From positions 1 to 36,633 of the forward strand of contig JAFRUA010000058.1 of the NCBI GenBank assembly GCA_017434855.1: a DNA stretch of 36,633 bases. The letters run 5' to 3'. Under the pieces are notes generated by a model. It was given only the letters and a program-made list of their open reading frames with translations. It did no database searches and was not told the origin of the DNA. Position numbers and translations under genes: made by a program. The stretch comes from Clostridia bacterium. GTDB lineage: Bacteria; Bacillota; Clostridia; Oscillospirales; Acutalibacteraceae. Shown here one piece after another: positions 7,946 to 13,876 of this stretch (positions are counted from its first letter, which is position 1; every line of letters starts with the position of its first letter).

Positions 7946-9436
7946 TTATCTGACAGACGCCGTCAGGGCGTCCATGGCGTCCAGCAGGATGCGCGCCGTC
8001 TGCGGCCCGACGGAGTTGGTCTCTTCATAATGCGTTCTGCCGAACTGATCCTTGCAGATGTCAAAAAAGCCCAGCCATTCGTTGTTGAGAAAATCGTTGT
8101 CTGGAATGATGTAGCCCAGTGCGTCGTTGCAAAGCCCCGCCACAAAGCTGTGTTCGCAGTCCGTCATCTGCGACAGCACCTTGTACTGCGCGTCAAATCC
8201 GTTTGCGGATTCCGCCGCCGGCAGGAAATTGCCGCTGTAAAGCTCGGAATACAGCTCGCCCGGAATCAGAAAGACGCCGATCTGCTTTGCCCCCAGCTCC
8301 AGATAAGAGATCTCGGTCAGCACGTTCATTTTCGTGCTGAGCGGTTTCTTTTCAATGTCGTTGTCCAGGATCTTCAGCACCTTGCCCAGCCGGAAGATCG
8401 GGTTTTCGCACGGCAGCGTCACCGCCTGCGATTTGATGTTGACCAGCGGCGTGAGCGCCTGTTCGTTGGAAATATTCAGCGCGATGTCACCGATCTCTTT
8501 GCCGTACTGCTTCATGTAGGCTTCACAGTCAAAGTCCGGCGTCTTCAGCACATCGTCGATCCGGTCAGCCGAGAGCTGCCCGCCGATCGCACCGTTAAAG
8601 AATAAAAACTCGCCGCCGGTGCGCGCCTCGATCTCCCTGCCCATATAGGCGGGAAAATCTGCGCTGACATTTTTGGTTCCCCGGCCCAGCAGTTCCGGGT
8701 GGCACGACAGATTGACCAGATAGACGCCGCTGCCGCCGTCCGCCGGCGCAAAGCGGATGCAGGTCAGCAGGGGATTAAAGTCGACCGGCGTGCGGGTGTC
8801 GGCGATTTTGTCGGACACGTCGGCGGTGCCGTAGTACAGCGACCCGCCGCGCCGCGCGTCATAGGCGGCCAGGATCGCCGCGGCGGCGCCCTCTTTCAAC
8901 CGCTGCATAAACGCCTTGTCTTTGCCGTCGCTGACATAGGACTTGCCCCAAAGGCCCTGGGTGTCGATGGCGGAATGCGTGTGCGTGGCGCAGACGTTGA
9001 CCGACCGCAGCGCGGGAATACGTCCGCTTTCAATGACCATGGCGCGAATGTCATTGACGTCGTGACGGCTCAGGCCCACGCAGTCCACCGCGCAAAGTAC
9101 CACGCCGCCGCGCCCGGTGTTGTCGTCAAGATACACCGCGCGGGCATACATATCGTCAAGAACGCCCTCGGCGGGATTGTTGGAATTGTAGCCGGCAATG
9201 TAATAGGTCTTTTTGCCGACGTCGTCCGGCGTCAGTACCGCCTTTGCAAAGCCGAGTGTCCAGCCGGAACCGGCCGTGTCCGAAAAGGTCCCGTCCCCCG
9301 GCAGCATATACTTCGACGCTTCGTCCGCCGTGGTGAATTTTGAAAACGGCGACGCGGTGAACACAACGACCGCAACAAGAAACAGAATCAGATGCCTGAC
9401 TGCATTCGGCAGCCCGAGAAAACGTAAAACCTTCAT
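7946..9436 (-). CDS. Neutral/alkaline ceramidase-like N-terminal-domain protein, membrane anchored or secreted
   Basis: 496 aa. An N-terminal hydrophobic segment (about residues 16-32) acts as signal or anchor. The body matches the neutral ceramidase N-terminal domain: LGFAKAVLTPDD, AVYLDDN, CAVDCVGLSRHDV, the zinc motif CATHTHSAID (about 149-158) and a second histidine in NLSCHPELLG. The canonical family motif around the nucleophilic serine (NLGDVSPN type) is not seen; the equivalent stretch reads FFNGAIGGQLSADR. The C-terminal immunoglobulin-like domain of true ceramidases is also missing. Zinc-dependent amide or ester hydrolysis is plausible, but ceramide as substrate is not established. 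AAAGGACG precedes the ATG. Last gene of a leftward four-gene unit. Confidence 0.78.
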   Translation of the reverse strand: MKVLRFLGLPNAVRHLILFLVAVVVFTASPFSKFTTADEASKYMLPGDGTFSDTAGSGWTLGFAKAVLTPDDVGKKTYYIAGYNSNNPAEGVLDDMYARAVYLDDNTGRGGVVLCAVDCVGLSRHDVNDIRAMVIESGRIPALRSVNVCATHTHSAIDTQGLWGKSYVSDGKDKAFMQRLKEGAAAAILAAYDARRGGSLYYGTADVSDKIADTRTPVDFNPLLTCIRFAPADGGSGVYLVNLSCHPELLGRGTKNVSADFPAYMGREIEARTGGEFLFFNGAIGGQLSADRIDDVLKTPDFDCEAYMKQYGKEIGDIALNISNEQALTPLVNIKSQAVTLPCENPIFRLGKVLKILDNDIEKKPLSTKMNVLTEISYLELGAKQIGVFLIPGELYSELYSGNFLPAAESANGFDAQYKVLSQMTDCEHSFVAGLCNDALGYIIPDNDFLNNEWLGFFDICKDQFGRTHYEETNSVGPQTARILLDAMDALTASVR

Positions 9437-9488
9437 AATGAAAACGTCCTTTCAATGAATTGGTTTGATCATGAGGCGTGACGGCACG

Positions 9489-10286
9489 TCAGGGCGCAAA
9501 GAACCGCAGCAGCCGGTCCCGGTAATCCGGCGCAGTGTCATAGGCTGCGTGCCCATACCCGTCATACAAATGAAAGCTGAAATCCGGGCGATCCTTTAGC
9601 CGGGCGATGAGGTCCGAAGCAGCGTCCGGTCCCAGTACGCCGTCGTCCGCAGCGCCCAGCACCAGAACCGGGCAGCGGACGCCGCTCAGTTCAGCCGTCA
9701 CATCAAAGCTTTTTGCGCCCTTTGCAAGGGTGATGAACCGCGTCAGTTCTTCGTCGGTCACTGTCAGCGCCGCAGCGGTCAGCGCCGCTTTCGCCTGTTC
9801 AAACATCGCCGGCGGATAGACCGCCTGCCCGAACGCAAGATACAACCCGGTCCGGTCCCTCTGTTCGGCAAGGCGGACCCAGGTCTCGATCACGCGGTAC
9901 TGCGATGCTGTCACACGGGCAGCGGTCGACCCCAACGCGAGCTTTTTCACAAGGTCCGGGTGTTCCACGGCGAGTACCAGCGCGATCATCCCGCCCTGCG
10001 ACGCGCCGAACAGACAGACGTCCCGCAGCCCCAGCGCCCGCAGCGCCTCGGCTGTGTCGCGCGCCATGTCATGTACCGAACAGGCGGTGGGAAGGTCCGC
10101 GCGCCGGTCAAACACATAGATCGAAAACGCATCCGCCAGCGACCGATAGGCGGCGGCGACCGCCGGTGCAAAGTCCATCACGCTTTGCACGCTCAGGCCC
10201 GGCAGGATGACCATTGTCCCTTCGCCGCTCCCGAAGCGGAAGTACTTCATCGAAAAGCGATCGGTCTGTACCGTTTCGATTTTCAT
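9489..10286 (-). CDS. Alpha/beta-fold hydrolase
   Basis: 265 aa. Nucleophile elbow GASQGG with Ser96, acid in GAADDG (Asp214 or 215) and histidine in GYGHAAYD (His246): a complete catalytic triad in the usual order. VILPGLSVQS near residue 27-36 supplies the oxyanion-hole region. No signal peptide, so cytoplasmic. The substrate is unknown; it may be an esterase or lactonase-like enzyme. It sits 33 nt after the P-loop kinase stop and 52 nt before the ceramidase-like gene. An AGGTG ribosome site precedes the ATG by 7 nt. Confidence 0.85.
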   Translation of the reverse strand: MKIETVQTDRFSMKYFRFGSGEGTMVILPGLSVQSVMDFAPAVAAAYRSLADAFSIYVFDRRADLPTACSVHDMARDTAEALRALGLRDVCLFGASQGGMIALVLAVEHPDLVKKLALGSTAARVTASQYRVIETWVRLAEQRDRTGLYLAFGQAVYPPAMFEQAKAALTAAALTVTDEELTRFITLAKGAKSFDVTAELSGVRCPVLVLGAADDGVLGPDAASDLIARLKDRPDFSFHLYDGYGHAAYDTAPDYRDRLLRFFAP

Positions 10287-10319
10287 GCGAAAACACCTGC
10301 CCGTTCAAAATGGTTATTC

Positions 10320-10841
10320 TCAAAGGAAGATCGTGCGGATGGTTTCTTCATAGTCCGTATCGATCAAAGTCACTTGCTCACCCTGTGCACGAAAACCGTC
10401 GATGACGATCAGATTCTCCGCTTTCAGCCGGTCAACCGTGCAGTCGGCGTCCTCCCCGCGGGCTTCGATGTCGCAGGCATGGCGCCGAATTTCCTCAAAA
10501 TGCGTGTCGATAAACGCATCGGTCATTGCAAGGCAGATGAAACGGATGGCTGCCAGGTCCCGCGCGTCAAAATCCTGCCGCCAGTCAAACGGCACATAGC
10601 AGCCCTCAACGATCAGGTTCTGCCGGTTTTCGATTGCCGTTTTGATGATCTCCCGAACGATCGGCCAAAGATACGCCGTCAGCGCATCATCGTCCATCGG
10701 CGTCAGATCGGTGTTGCCGCTGCGGATCAGCCCCATTTTCAAATGATCGATGCTGAGATACGGGAACCTGTATTTTTCAAGCATCCGCTGTGCCAGCAGC
10801 GTTTTTCCGGTATGGGACACGCCTGTGATCAAAAGAATCAT
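10320..10841 (-). CDS. P-loop nucleotide kinase (AAA/zeta-toxin-like)
   Basis: 173 aa. Starts MILLITGVSHTGKTLLAQRM with a Walker A motif (GVSHTGKT, about residues 7-14), followed by YLSIDHLKMGLIRSG and NLIVEGCYVP, as in small-molecule kinases related to adenylate kinase or 2-phosphoglycerate kinase. The ending FRAQGEQVTLIDTDYEET looks like the C-terminal part of such kinases. The substrate is not identifiable. Its ATG overlaps the stop codon of the acetyltransferase by four bases (ATGA), so the two are translationally coupled. A modifying enzyme partnered with an acetyltransferase is suggestive of small-molecule inactivation, but this is inference. Confidence 0.75.
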   Translation of the reverse strand: MILLITGVSHTGKTLLAQRMLEKYRFPYLSIDHLKMGLIRSGNTDLTPMDDDALTAYLWPIVREIIKTAIENRQNLIVEGCYVPFDWRQDFDARDLAAIRFICLAMTDAFIDTHFEEIRRHACDIEARGEDADCTVDRLKAENLIVIDGFRAQGEQVTLIDTDYEETIRTIFL

Positions 10842-11476
10842 AACCTTGCCCGCAGCTCCTTTCGGACGGTTTCCAGATCGCTGCAGGTCAGAATTGGAAT
10901 CAGACGGTCGATCTCTTCAACGGACCGGTCCCACCACCGGAACCGAAGCAGCAGGTCGGTCAAGTCGTCGTCAAACCGTCTGCGCAGCGCCTTTGCCGGA
11001 TTGCCCGCCACGATCGTATAAGGCGCAATGTCCGCGCCGACCACGCTGTTTGCACCGATGATCGCCCCGTCGCCGATGCGAACGCCCGGAAGAATGACCG
11101 CATTTTGACCAATCCATACGTCGTTTCCGATCACGGTATCGCCCTTCAAGGGAAGATCGGCTTTTGCGGGCGGCTCCATATTCCAGCATTCCAGCGTGTA
11201 GAACGGAAAAGTTGTAACCGCGTTCATCTGGTGATTCGCTCCGTTCATCACAAATTCGACGCCTGCCGCAATCTGACAGAACTTTCCGATAATGAGCTTA
11301 TCGCCGAGACATTCATAGTGGTGCGTGACATGGCTTTCAAAATCGGAATCAGCGATATAGGTGAATTCGCCGACGATGACGTTCGGGTTTGTGACCGTCG
11401 GCCGGACGTAGATTTCTTTGTCATATCCCGGAATGGGATGAATCACATTCGGATCGGGCAGTTTTCCGTTTTTCAT
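10838..11476 (-). CDS. Xenobiotic acetyltransferase-type hexapeptide-repeat acetyltransferase (Vat/CatB-like)
   Basis: 212 aa from the ATG at 11476, which has an ideal GGAGGTG ribosome site. The left-handed beta-helix hexapeptide region is clear: VIGNDVWIGQNAVILPGVRIGDGAIIGANSVV (given in part; about residues 118-149), with the loop FVMNGANHQMN holding the probable catalytic His. The length, the HQMNAVTTFPF loop and the C-terminal helices (RFRWWDRSVEEID) match the Vat/type-B chloramphenicol acetyltransferase family. Such proteins acetylate streptogramin A or chloramphenicol, but many genomic homologues have unknown substrates, so resistance is not claimed. First gene of the unit, with a strong promoter. 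Confidence 0.87.
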   Translation of the reverse strand: MKNGKLPDPNVIHPIPGYDKEIYVRPTVTNPNVIVGEFTYIADSDFESHVTHHYECLGDKLIIGKFCQIAAGVEFVMNGANHQMNAVTTFPFYTLECWNMEPPAKADLPLKGDTVIGNDVWIGQNAVILPGVRIGDGAIIGANSVVGADIAPYTIVAGNPAKALRRRFDDDLTDLLLRFRWWDRSVEEIDRLIPILTCSDLETVRKELRARL

Positions 11477-11521
11477 GCGTTCACCTCCGCGTGTGTCGAG
11501 TCGTGCTGATTGATTATGCTC

Positions 11522-11550
11522 ATTATAACACAACCGTTCAATTGATTCAA
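11522..11550 (-). promoter_or_regulatory. Sigma-A promoter of the acetyltransferase unit
   Basis: TTGAAT (11545-11550), 17-nt spacer, TATAAT (11522-11527) with TG-n extension, reading leftward. Confidence 0.83.
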
Positions 11551-11566
11551 TCGTTTCGGGCAGAAT

Positions 11567-11604
11567 TTCAGCCTTCGTTTTCAACAACAAAAACGAAGAC
11601 TGAA
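11567..11604. repeat. Inverted repeat just upstream of the acetyltransferase promoter
   Basis: TTCAG-c-CTTCGTTTT pairs with AAAACGAAG-a-CTGAA across a short loop: 14 pairs with a single C/A mismatch. It lies 16 nt from the -35 box. It could be an operator, or the second of two stacked hairpins with the one at 11609-11664. Confidence 0.6.
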
Positions 11605-11608
11605 CGCG

Positions 11609-11664
11609 GAAAAACACAAAGCAAACTCCCGCCGACGTTCGCCGGCAGGAGGATTGCTTTGTGT
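11609..11664 (-). terminator. Long hairpin with T tail, leftward
   Basis: Outer stem of 11 bp (11614-11624 with 11654-11664), then a GC-rich inner stem, followed leftward by five T. No coding gene lies between it and the tRNA-Arg terminator, so it either backs up that terminator or ends an unrecognised transcript. From 11665 to 11742 I see nothing recognisable. Confidence 0.6.
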
Positions 11665-11742
11665 GAGAACACCAAGGTACCCGATGATATAAATCGTATA
11701 GTAAAAAACGCCAATATATTACACGTCGGATGGCCAAATGAT

Positions 11743-11921
11743 AATGATGTTGCTGCCTGCGGCAGCGAATGATGTTTCTCCGCTGACGCTCCGAAATGAT
11801 GTTGCTCCCGTTGGTCGCAATGATGTGATGTTTGCCCATCATGTGCCGCAGGCACGCATCATCAGCGAAGCAACATCATTTCCGCAGGCAACATCGTTTG
11901 CCCGCCAGGGCAAACATCATT
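11743..11921. repeat. Hairpin-motif array 1 (ATGATGTTGC-type)
   Basis: Four copies of AATGATGTTGC or close variants start at 11743, 11768, 11795 and 11819 (spacing 25, 27, 24). Three inverted copies (GCAACATCATT type) start near 11870, 11887 and 11909. Between copies sit small palindromes such as GCTGCC-tgc-GGCAGC and, at the centre, GTGCC-gca-GGCAC (11843-11855). The whole block is therefore a large imperfect dyad made of short motif-plus-hairpin units. Related to the block at 12926-13032 and the single unit at 19873-19895. No protein-coding sense was found. Confidence 0.75.
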
Positions 11922-11922
11922 C

Positions 11923-11959
11923 AAAAACGCTTGATTTGATAGACAAATCAAGCGTTTTT
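11923..11959 (-). terminator. Terminator of tRNA-Arg transcript
   Basis: A 16-bp perfect stem (11923-11938 with 11944-11959) with a 5-nt loop; the leftward arm ends in five T. It begins 2 nt after the tRNA 3' end. Confidence 0.92.
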
Positions 11960-11961
11960 GA

Positions 11962-12038
11962 TGGCCCGCCCGGAGGGATTCGAACCCCCGATCTTCAGAA
12001 TCGGAATCTGCTGCGTTATCCAACTGCGCCACGAGCGG
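11962..12038 (-). tRNA. tRNA-Arg (anticodon CCG)
   Basis: 77 nt with encoded CCA. The acceptor stem CCGCTCG pairs with CGGGCGG (one G-T pair). The anticodon loop TTCCGAT gives CCG, which reads CGG codons. The T arm has GGTTCGAATCC. It lies 44 nt downstream of the 99-aa gene and has its own terminator, so it may be processed from the ireB transcript. Confidence 0.95.
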
Positions 12039-12082
12039 ATGTGTGCGGCAAGGGCTGCCGCATATTCATTTGTACATTGTGA

Positions 12083-12382
12083 TCAGGACGCTTCGCGCAG
12101 CGCGCGCTCCAGCCAGATGGAACCGATGTCCATCGCGGCATACAGGCCTTTTTTTTCGGTCTTGTTTTTGATGCGGTCATGCGGGCGCACGTCCGGGTCG
12201 GTGTTGATGAGCTGCACTGCAACGCGGTCCGCCACCTCAACGCCGTTGACCTCTTTCGTACTCAAAATCTGAAGCATCAAAACGAATGCGTCGCTCATGC
12301 TTCCGTAATAAATGGTGTTGCCCTTGCGCACAAGGGGACGGTTCTTATAGGTCAAAAACCCGTCTTTCTTTTTTTCTGCCAT
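12083..12382 (-). CDS. Conserved hypothetical protein downstream of ireB
   Basis: 99 aa, beginning MAEKKKDGFLTYKNRPLVRK and ending WLERALREAS. Soluble and rather basic, with no membrane span or recognisable enzyme motif. The pattern DGFLTYKxRPLVRKGNTIYYG followed by a conserved VADRVAVQLI segment looks like a compact domain present in related clostridia next to ireB; this is recalled, not tested. The ATG is preceded by AAAGGG. Only 13 nt separate it from the ireB stop, so the two are co-transcribed. A role linked to the IreK/IreB kinase pathway is possible from position only. Confidence 0.75.
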   Translation of the reverse strand: MAEKKKDGFLTYKNRPLVRKGNTIYYGSMSDAFVLMLQILSTKEVNGVEVADRVAVQLINTDPDVRPHDRIKNKTEKKGLYAAMDIGSIWLERALREAS

Positions 12383-12395
12383 TTTGTCAACCCTT

Positions 12396-12641
12396 TCAGT
12401 TGTTCAGAAGATAGTTGCGCACCAGCACTTGCAGCAGTTCGTCGCGGTCGATGCGGCGAATCAGGCTGCGCGCATTGTTGTGCGTTGTGATATAGGTCGG
12501 ATCCTCCGAAAGAATGTAGCCGACGATCTGGTTGATGGGGTTATATCCCTTCTCGACCAGAGCTTCATATACACTGGTCATTACCTGCTTCATCTCATCC
12601 GGAGCATTTTGCGTCAAAGTGAATTGTCTTGTCTTATCCAT
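12396..12641 (-). CDS. ireB: IreB family regulatory phosphoprotein (UPF0297)
   Basis: 81 aa, full length for the family. Begins [11 protein letters not shown] and contains [25 protein letters not shown], split here into [18 protein letters not shown] and TTHNNAR, followed by [14 protein letters not shown], all diagnostic for UPF0297. In enterococci IreB is a target of the PASTA kinase IreK, phosphorylated at N-terminal threonines, and dampens cephalosporin tolerance. Thr4 and Thr8 are candidate sites here. In many Firmicutes it precedes ruvX; that neighbour is not present here, and the 99-aa gene and tRNA-Arg follow instead. GGGAGG precedes the ATG and a good promoter lies upstream. Confidence 0.93.
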   Translation of the reverse strand: MDKTRQFTLTQNAPDEMKQVMTSVYEALVEKGYNPINQIVGYILSEDPTYITTHNNARSLIRRIDRDELLQVLVRNYLLNN

Positions 12642-12690
12642 GATCTCTGGCCTCCCATCGAAGAATGCTTCTTTGATGCTATTTGGATGT

Positions 12691-12719
12691 ATTATACTAC
12701 AAATCCGGAAGGATTACAA
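12691..12719 (-). promoter_or_regulatory. Sigma-A promoter of ireB unit
   Basis: TTGTAA (12714-12719), 17-nt spacer, TATAAT (12691-12696), reading leftward. Confidence 0.8.
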
Positions 12720-12796
12720 GAGGGTTTCGGAAAATATATTCCAAAAAAAATTTAAAAAATTTTCTCAGAACTATAGATTTTTTGATTTTGTTGTGA

Positions 12797-12802
12797 TATA
12801 AT
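12797..12802 (+). promoter_or_regulatory. Extended -10 promoter of tRNA-Val
   Basis: TATAAT preceded by TGA (TG-n extension), 16 nt before the tRNA. The upstream region is very AT-rich; the -35 (TAGATT at 12774-12779) is poor. Confidence 0.7.
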
Positions 12803-12818
12803 ACTCAGGCAATCGCAT

Positions 12819-12895
12819 GGAGGCATAGCTCAGTTGGTTAGAGCGTTGCGTTCACATCGCAAAGGTCGAGGGTTCGAGTCCCCCTGCCTCTACCA
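12819..12895 (+). tRNA. tRNA-Val (anticodon CAC)
   Basis: 77 nt with encoded CCA. Acceptor stem GGAGGCA pairs with TGCCTCT (terminal G-T). The anticodon stem TTGCG/CGCAA encloses TTCACAT, giving anticodon CAC, which reads GTG codons. The T arm has GGTTCGAGTCC. It has its own promoter and terminator. Confidence 0.95.
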
Positions 12896-12897
12896 GG

Positions 12898-12924
12898 AAA
12901 AAGCACGCTTTGGCGTGCTTTTTT
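12898..12924 (+). terminator. Terminator of tRNA-Val
   Basis: Stem GCACGC/GCGTGC extended by A-T pairs, loop TTTG-like, then six T. Begins 3 nt after the tRNA. Confidence 0.93.
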
Positions 12925-12925
12925 C

Positions 12926-13032
12926 AATGATGTTTGCCCTGACGGGCAAATGATGCGTGCTTCGCACGTGATGCTGCCTGCGGTACATGAAGGGCAAACA
13001 TCGCATCATTGCGACCCATGGGAGCAACATCC
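12926..13032. repeat. Hairpin-motif array 2 (ATGATGTTTGCCC-type)
   Basis: Begins directly after the tRNA-Val terminator. Units: ATGATG followed by TTTGCCC-tgac-GGGCAA, ATGATG followed by CGTGC-ttc-GCACG, then TGATGCTGCC and inverted copies GGGCAAACATC and GAGCAACATC. A 28-nt stretch at 13004-13031 matches the reverse complement of 11798-11825 in array 1 at 26 of 28 positions, so the two arrays lie in opposite orientation around the tRNA/ireB island. From 13033 to 13125 I see no gene or recognisable element. Confidence 0.72.
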
Positions 13033-13125
13033 TTTCTTTCTCCGGCGAGGAATACGTGAGACAAGACACACCTCCGCAAACCGTTGGAGACTGCGGCTTG
13101 CGGGGGGCTTTGTTGCTCTGACCTG

Positions 13126-13154
13126 TTGAAAAATTCATACTTTCCGGTTATAAT
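13126..13154 (+). promoter_or_regulatory. Sigma-A promoter of the GNAT gene
   Basis: TTGAAA (13126-13131), 17-nt spacer, TATAAT (13149-13154). Confidence 0.82.
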
Positions 13155-13194
13155 TGGCTCAGCAAATCGAGGTCTGCAGGAGTGAGTGGCTATA

Positions 13195-13719
13195 ATGAAA
13201 TTGATAGAACCAACGGCGGAATACTGCCGACAGATCCAGGCGTATAGAAAAGAGTTTCTCGAATGCGGTGATTCCATGGACGGAACAGACGGACTGAGAC
13301 ACTTTGACGATCCGGAAAAGTGGATTGAACACTGCATCCTGTCCGGGAATCCCCAAAATGTTCCGGAAGGGCGCGTGCCGGCAACGCAGTATATATTTGT
13401 ACGGGAACATGACGGCAAGATTGTCGGGATGCTTCAGATCAGACATTATCTGAACGATTACCTGGAAAAGTACGGAGGTCATATCGGATACTCTGTTGCG
13501 CCGAGCGAGCGCCGCAGGGGTTATGCATCTCAGATGCTCAAAACGGCTTTGACCAAATGTCAAGAACTCGGGCTTGACAAGGTGCTGATCACTTGCATTG
13601 ATCACAACGAGGGCAGCCGTAAAACGATCCTTGCGAACGCAGGCGTATATGAATCCACCGTTTATGAGCCGGACGAACAGGTGTCTTTGGAGCGGTATTG
13701 GATCGTTCTTTCCAGGTGA
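13195..13719 (+). CDS. GNAT-family N-acetyltransferase
   Basis: 174 aa from the ATG at 13195. Motif A for acetyl-CoA binding reads GYSVAPSERRRGYASQML (about residues 101-118), followed by the GLDKVLITCIDHNEGSRKTI motif B region and the terminal LERYWIVL strand. This ending and the IDHNEGSRKTILANAG segment resemble clostridial GNATs acting on small molecules or amino groups; the substrate is unknown. An in-frame GTG at 13186 is an alternative start: AGGAG lies 3 nt before the GTG but 12 nt before the ATG, so the exact start is not settled. Confidence 0.85.
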   Translation: MKLIEPTAEYCRQIQAYRKEFLECGDSMDGTDGLRHFDDPEKWIEHCILSGNPQNVPEGRVPATQYIFVREHDGKIVGMLQIRHYLNDYLEKYGGHIGYSVAPSERRRGYASQMLKTALTKCQELGLDKVLITCIDHNEGSRKTILANAGVYESTVYEPDEQVSLERYWIVLSR

Positions 13720-13814
13720 AAAACCGTTTGCCGAGACGAACGCATATCATGCCGGCGCTCTTAAGGAGTTCCTTCATCCCGGGCGAAACGCAGGGAAAAA
13801 CAGACAAAAAGTGG

Positions 13815-13843
13815 TTGCAAACATTGAAAAAGCGTGGTATGAT
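13815..13843 (+). promoter_or_regulatory. Sigma-A promoter of the M20 peptidase gene
   Basis: TTGCAA (13815-13820), 17-nt spacer, TATGAT (13838-13843) with TG-n extension. Confidence 0.75.
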
Positions 13844-13876
13844 GAAAGCAGAAACGTGTTGAAAAGGAGAATGCAT

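Noticed and set aside
10838-11476. Confirmed streptogramin or chloramphenicol resistance gene
   Set aside because: The fold is clear but many homologues have other or unknown substrates; sequence alone does not show resistance.
11743-13032. CRISPR array
   Set aside because: The constant motif is only about 11 nt, spacers are 13-16 nt palindromes, both orientations occur and no cas genes are present.
13871-13876. ATG at 13871 as start of the M20 peptidase
   Set aside because: It is only 1 nt after AAGGAG; the in-frame ATG at 13877 has normal spacing.
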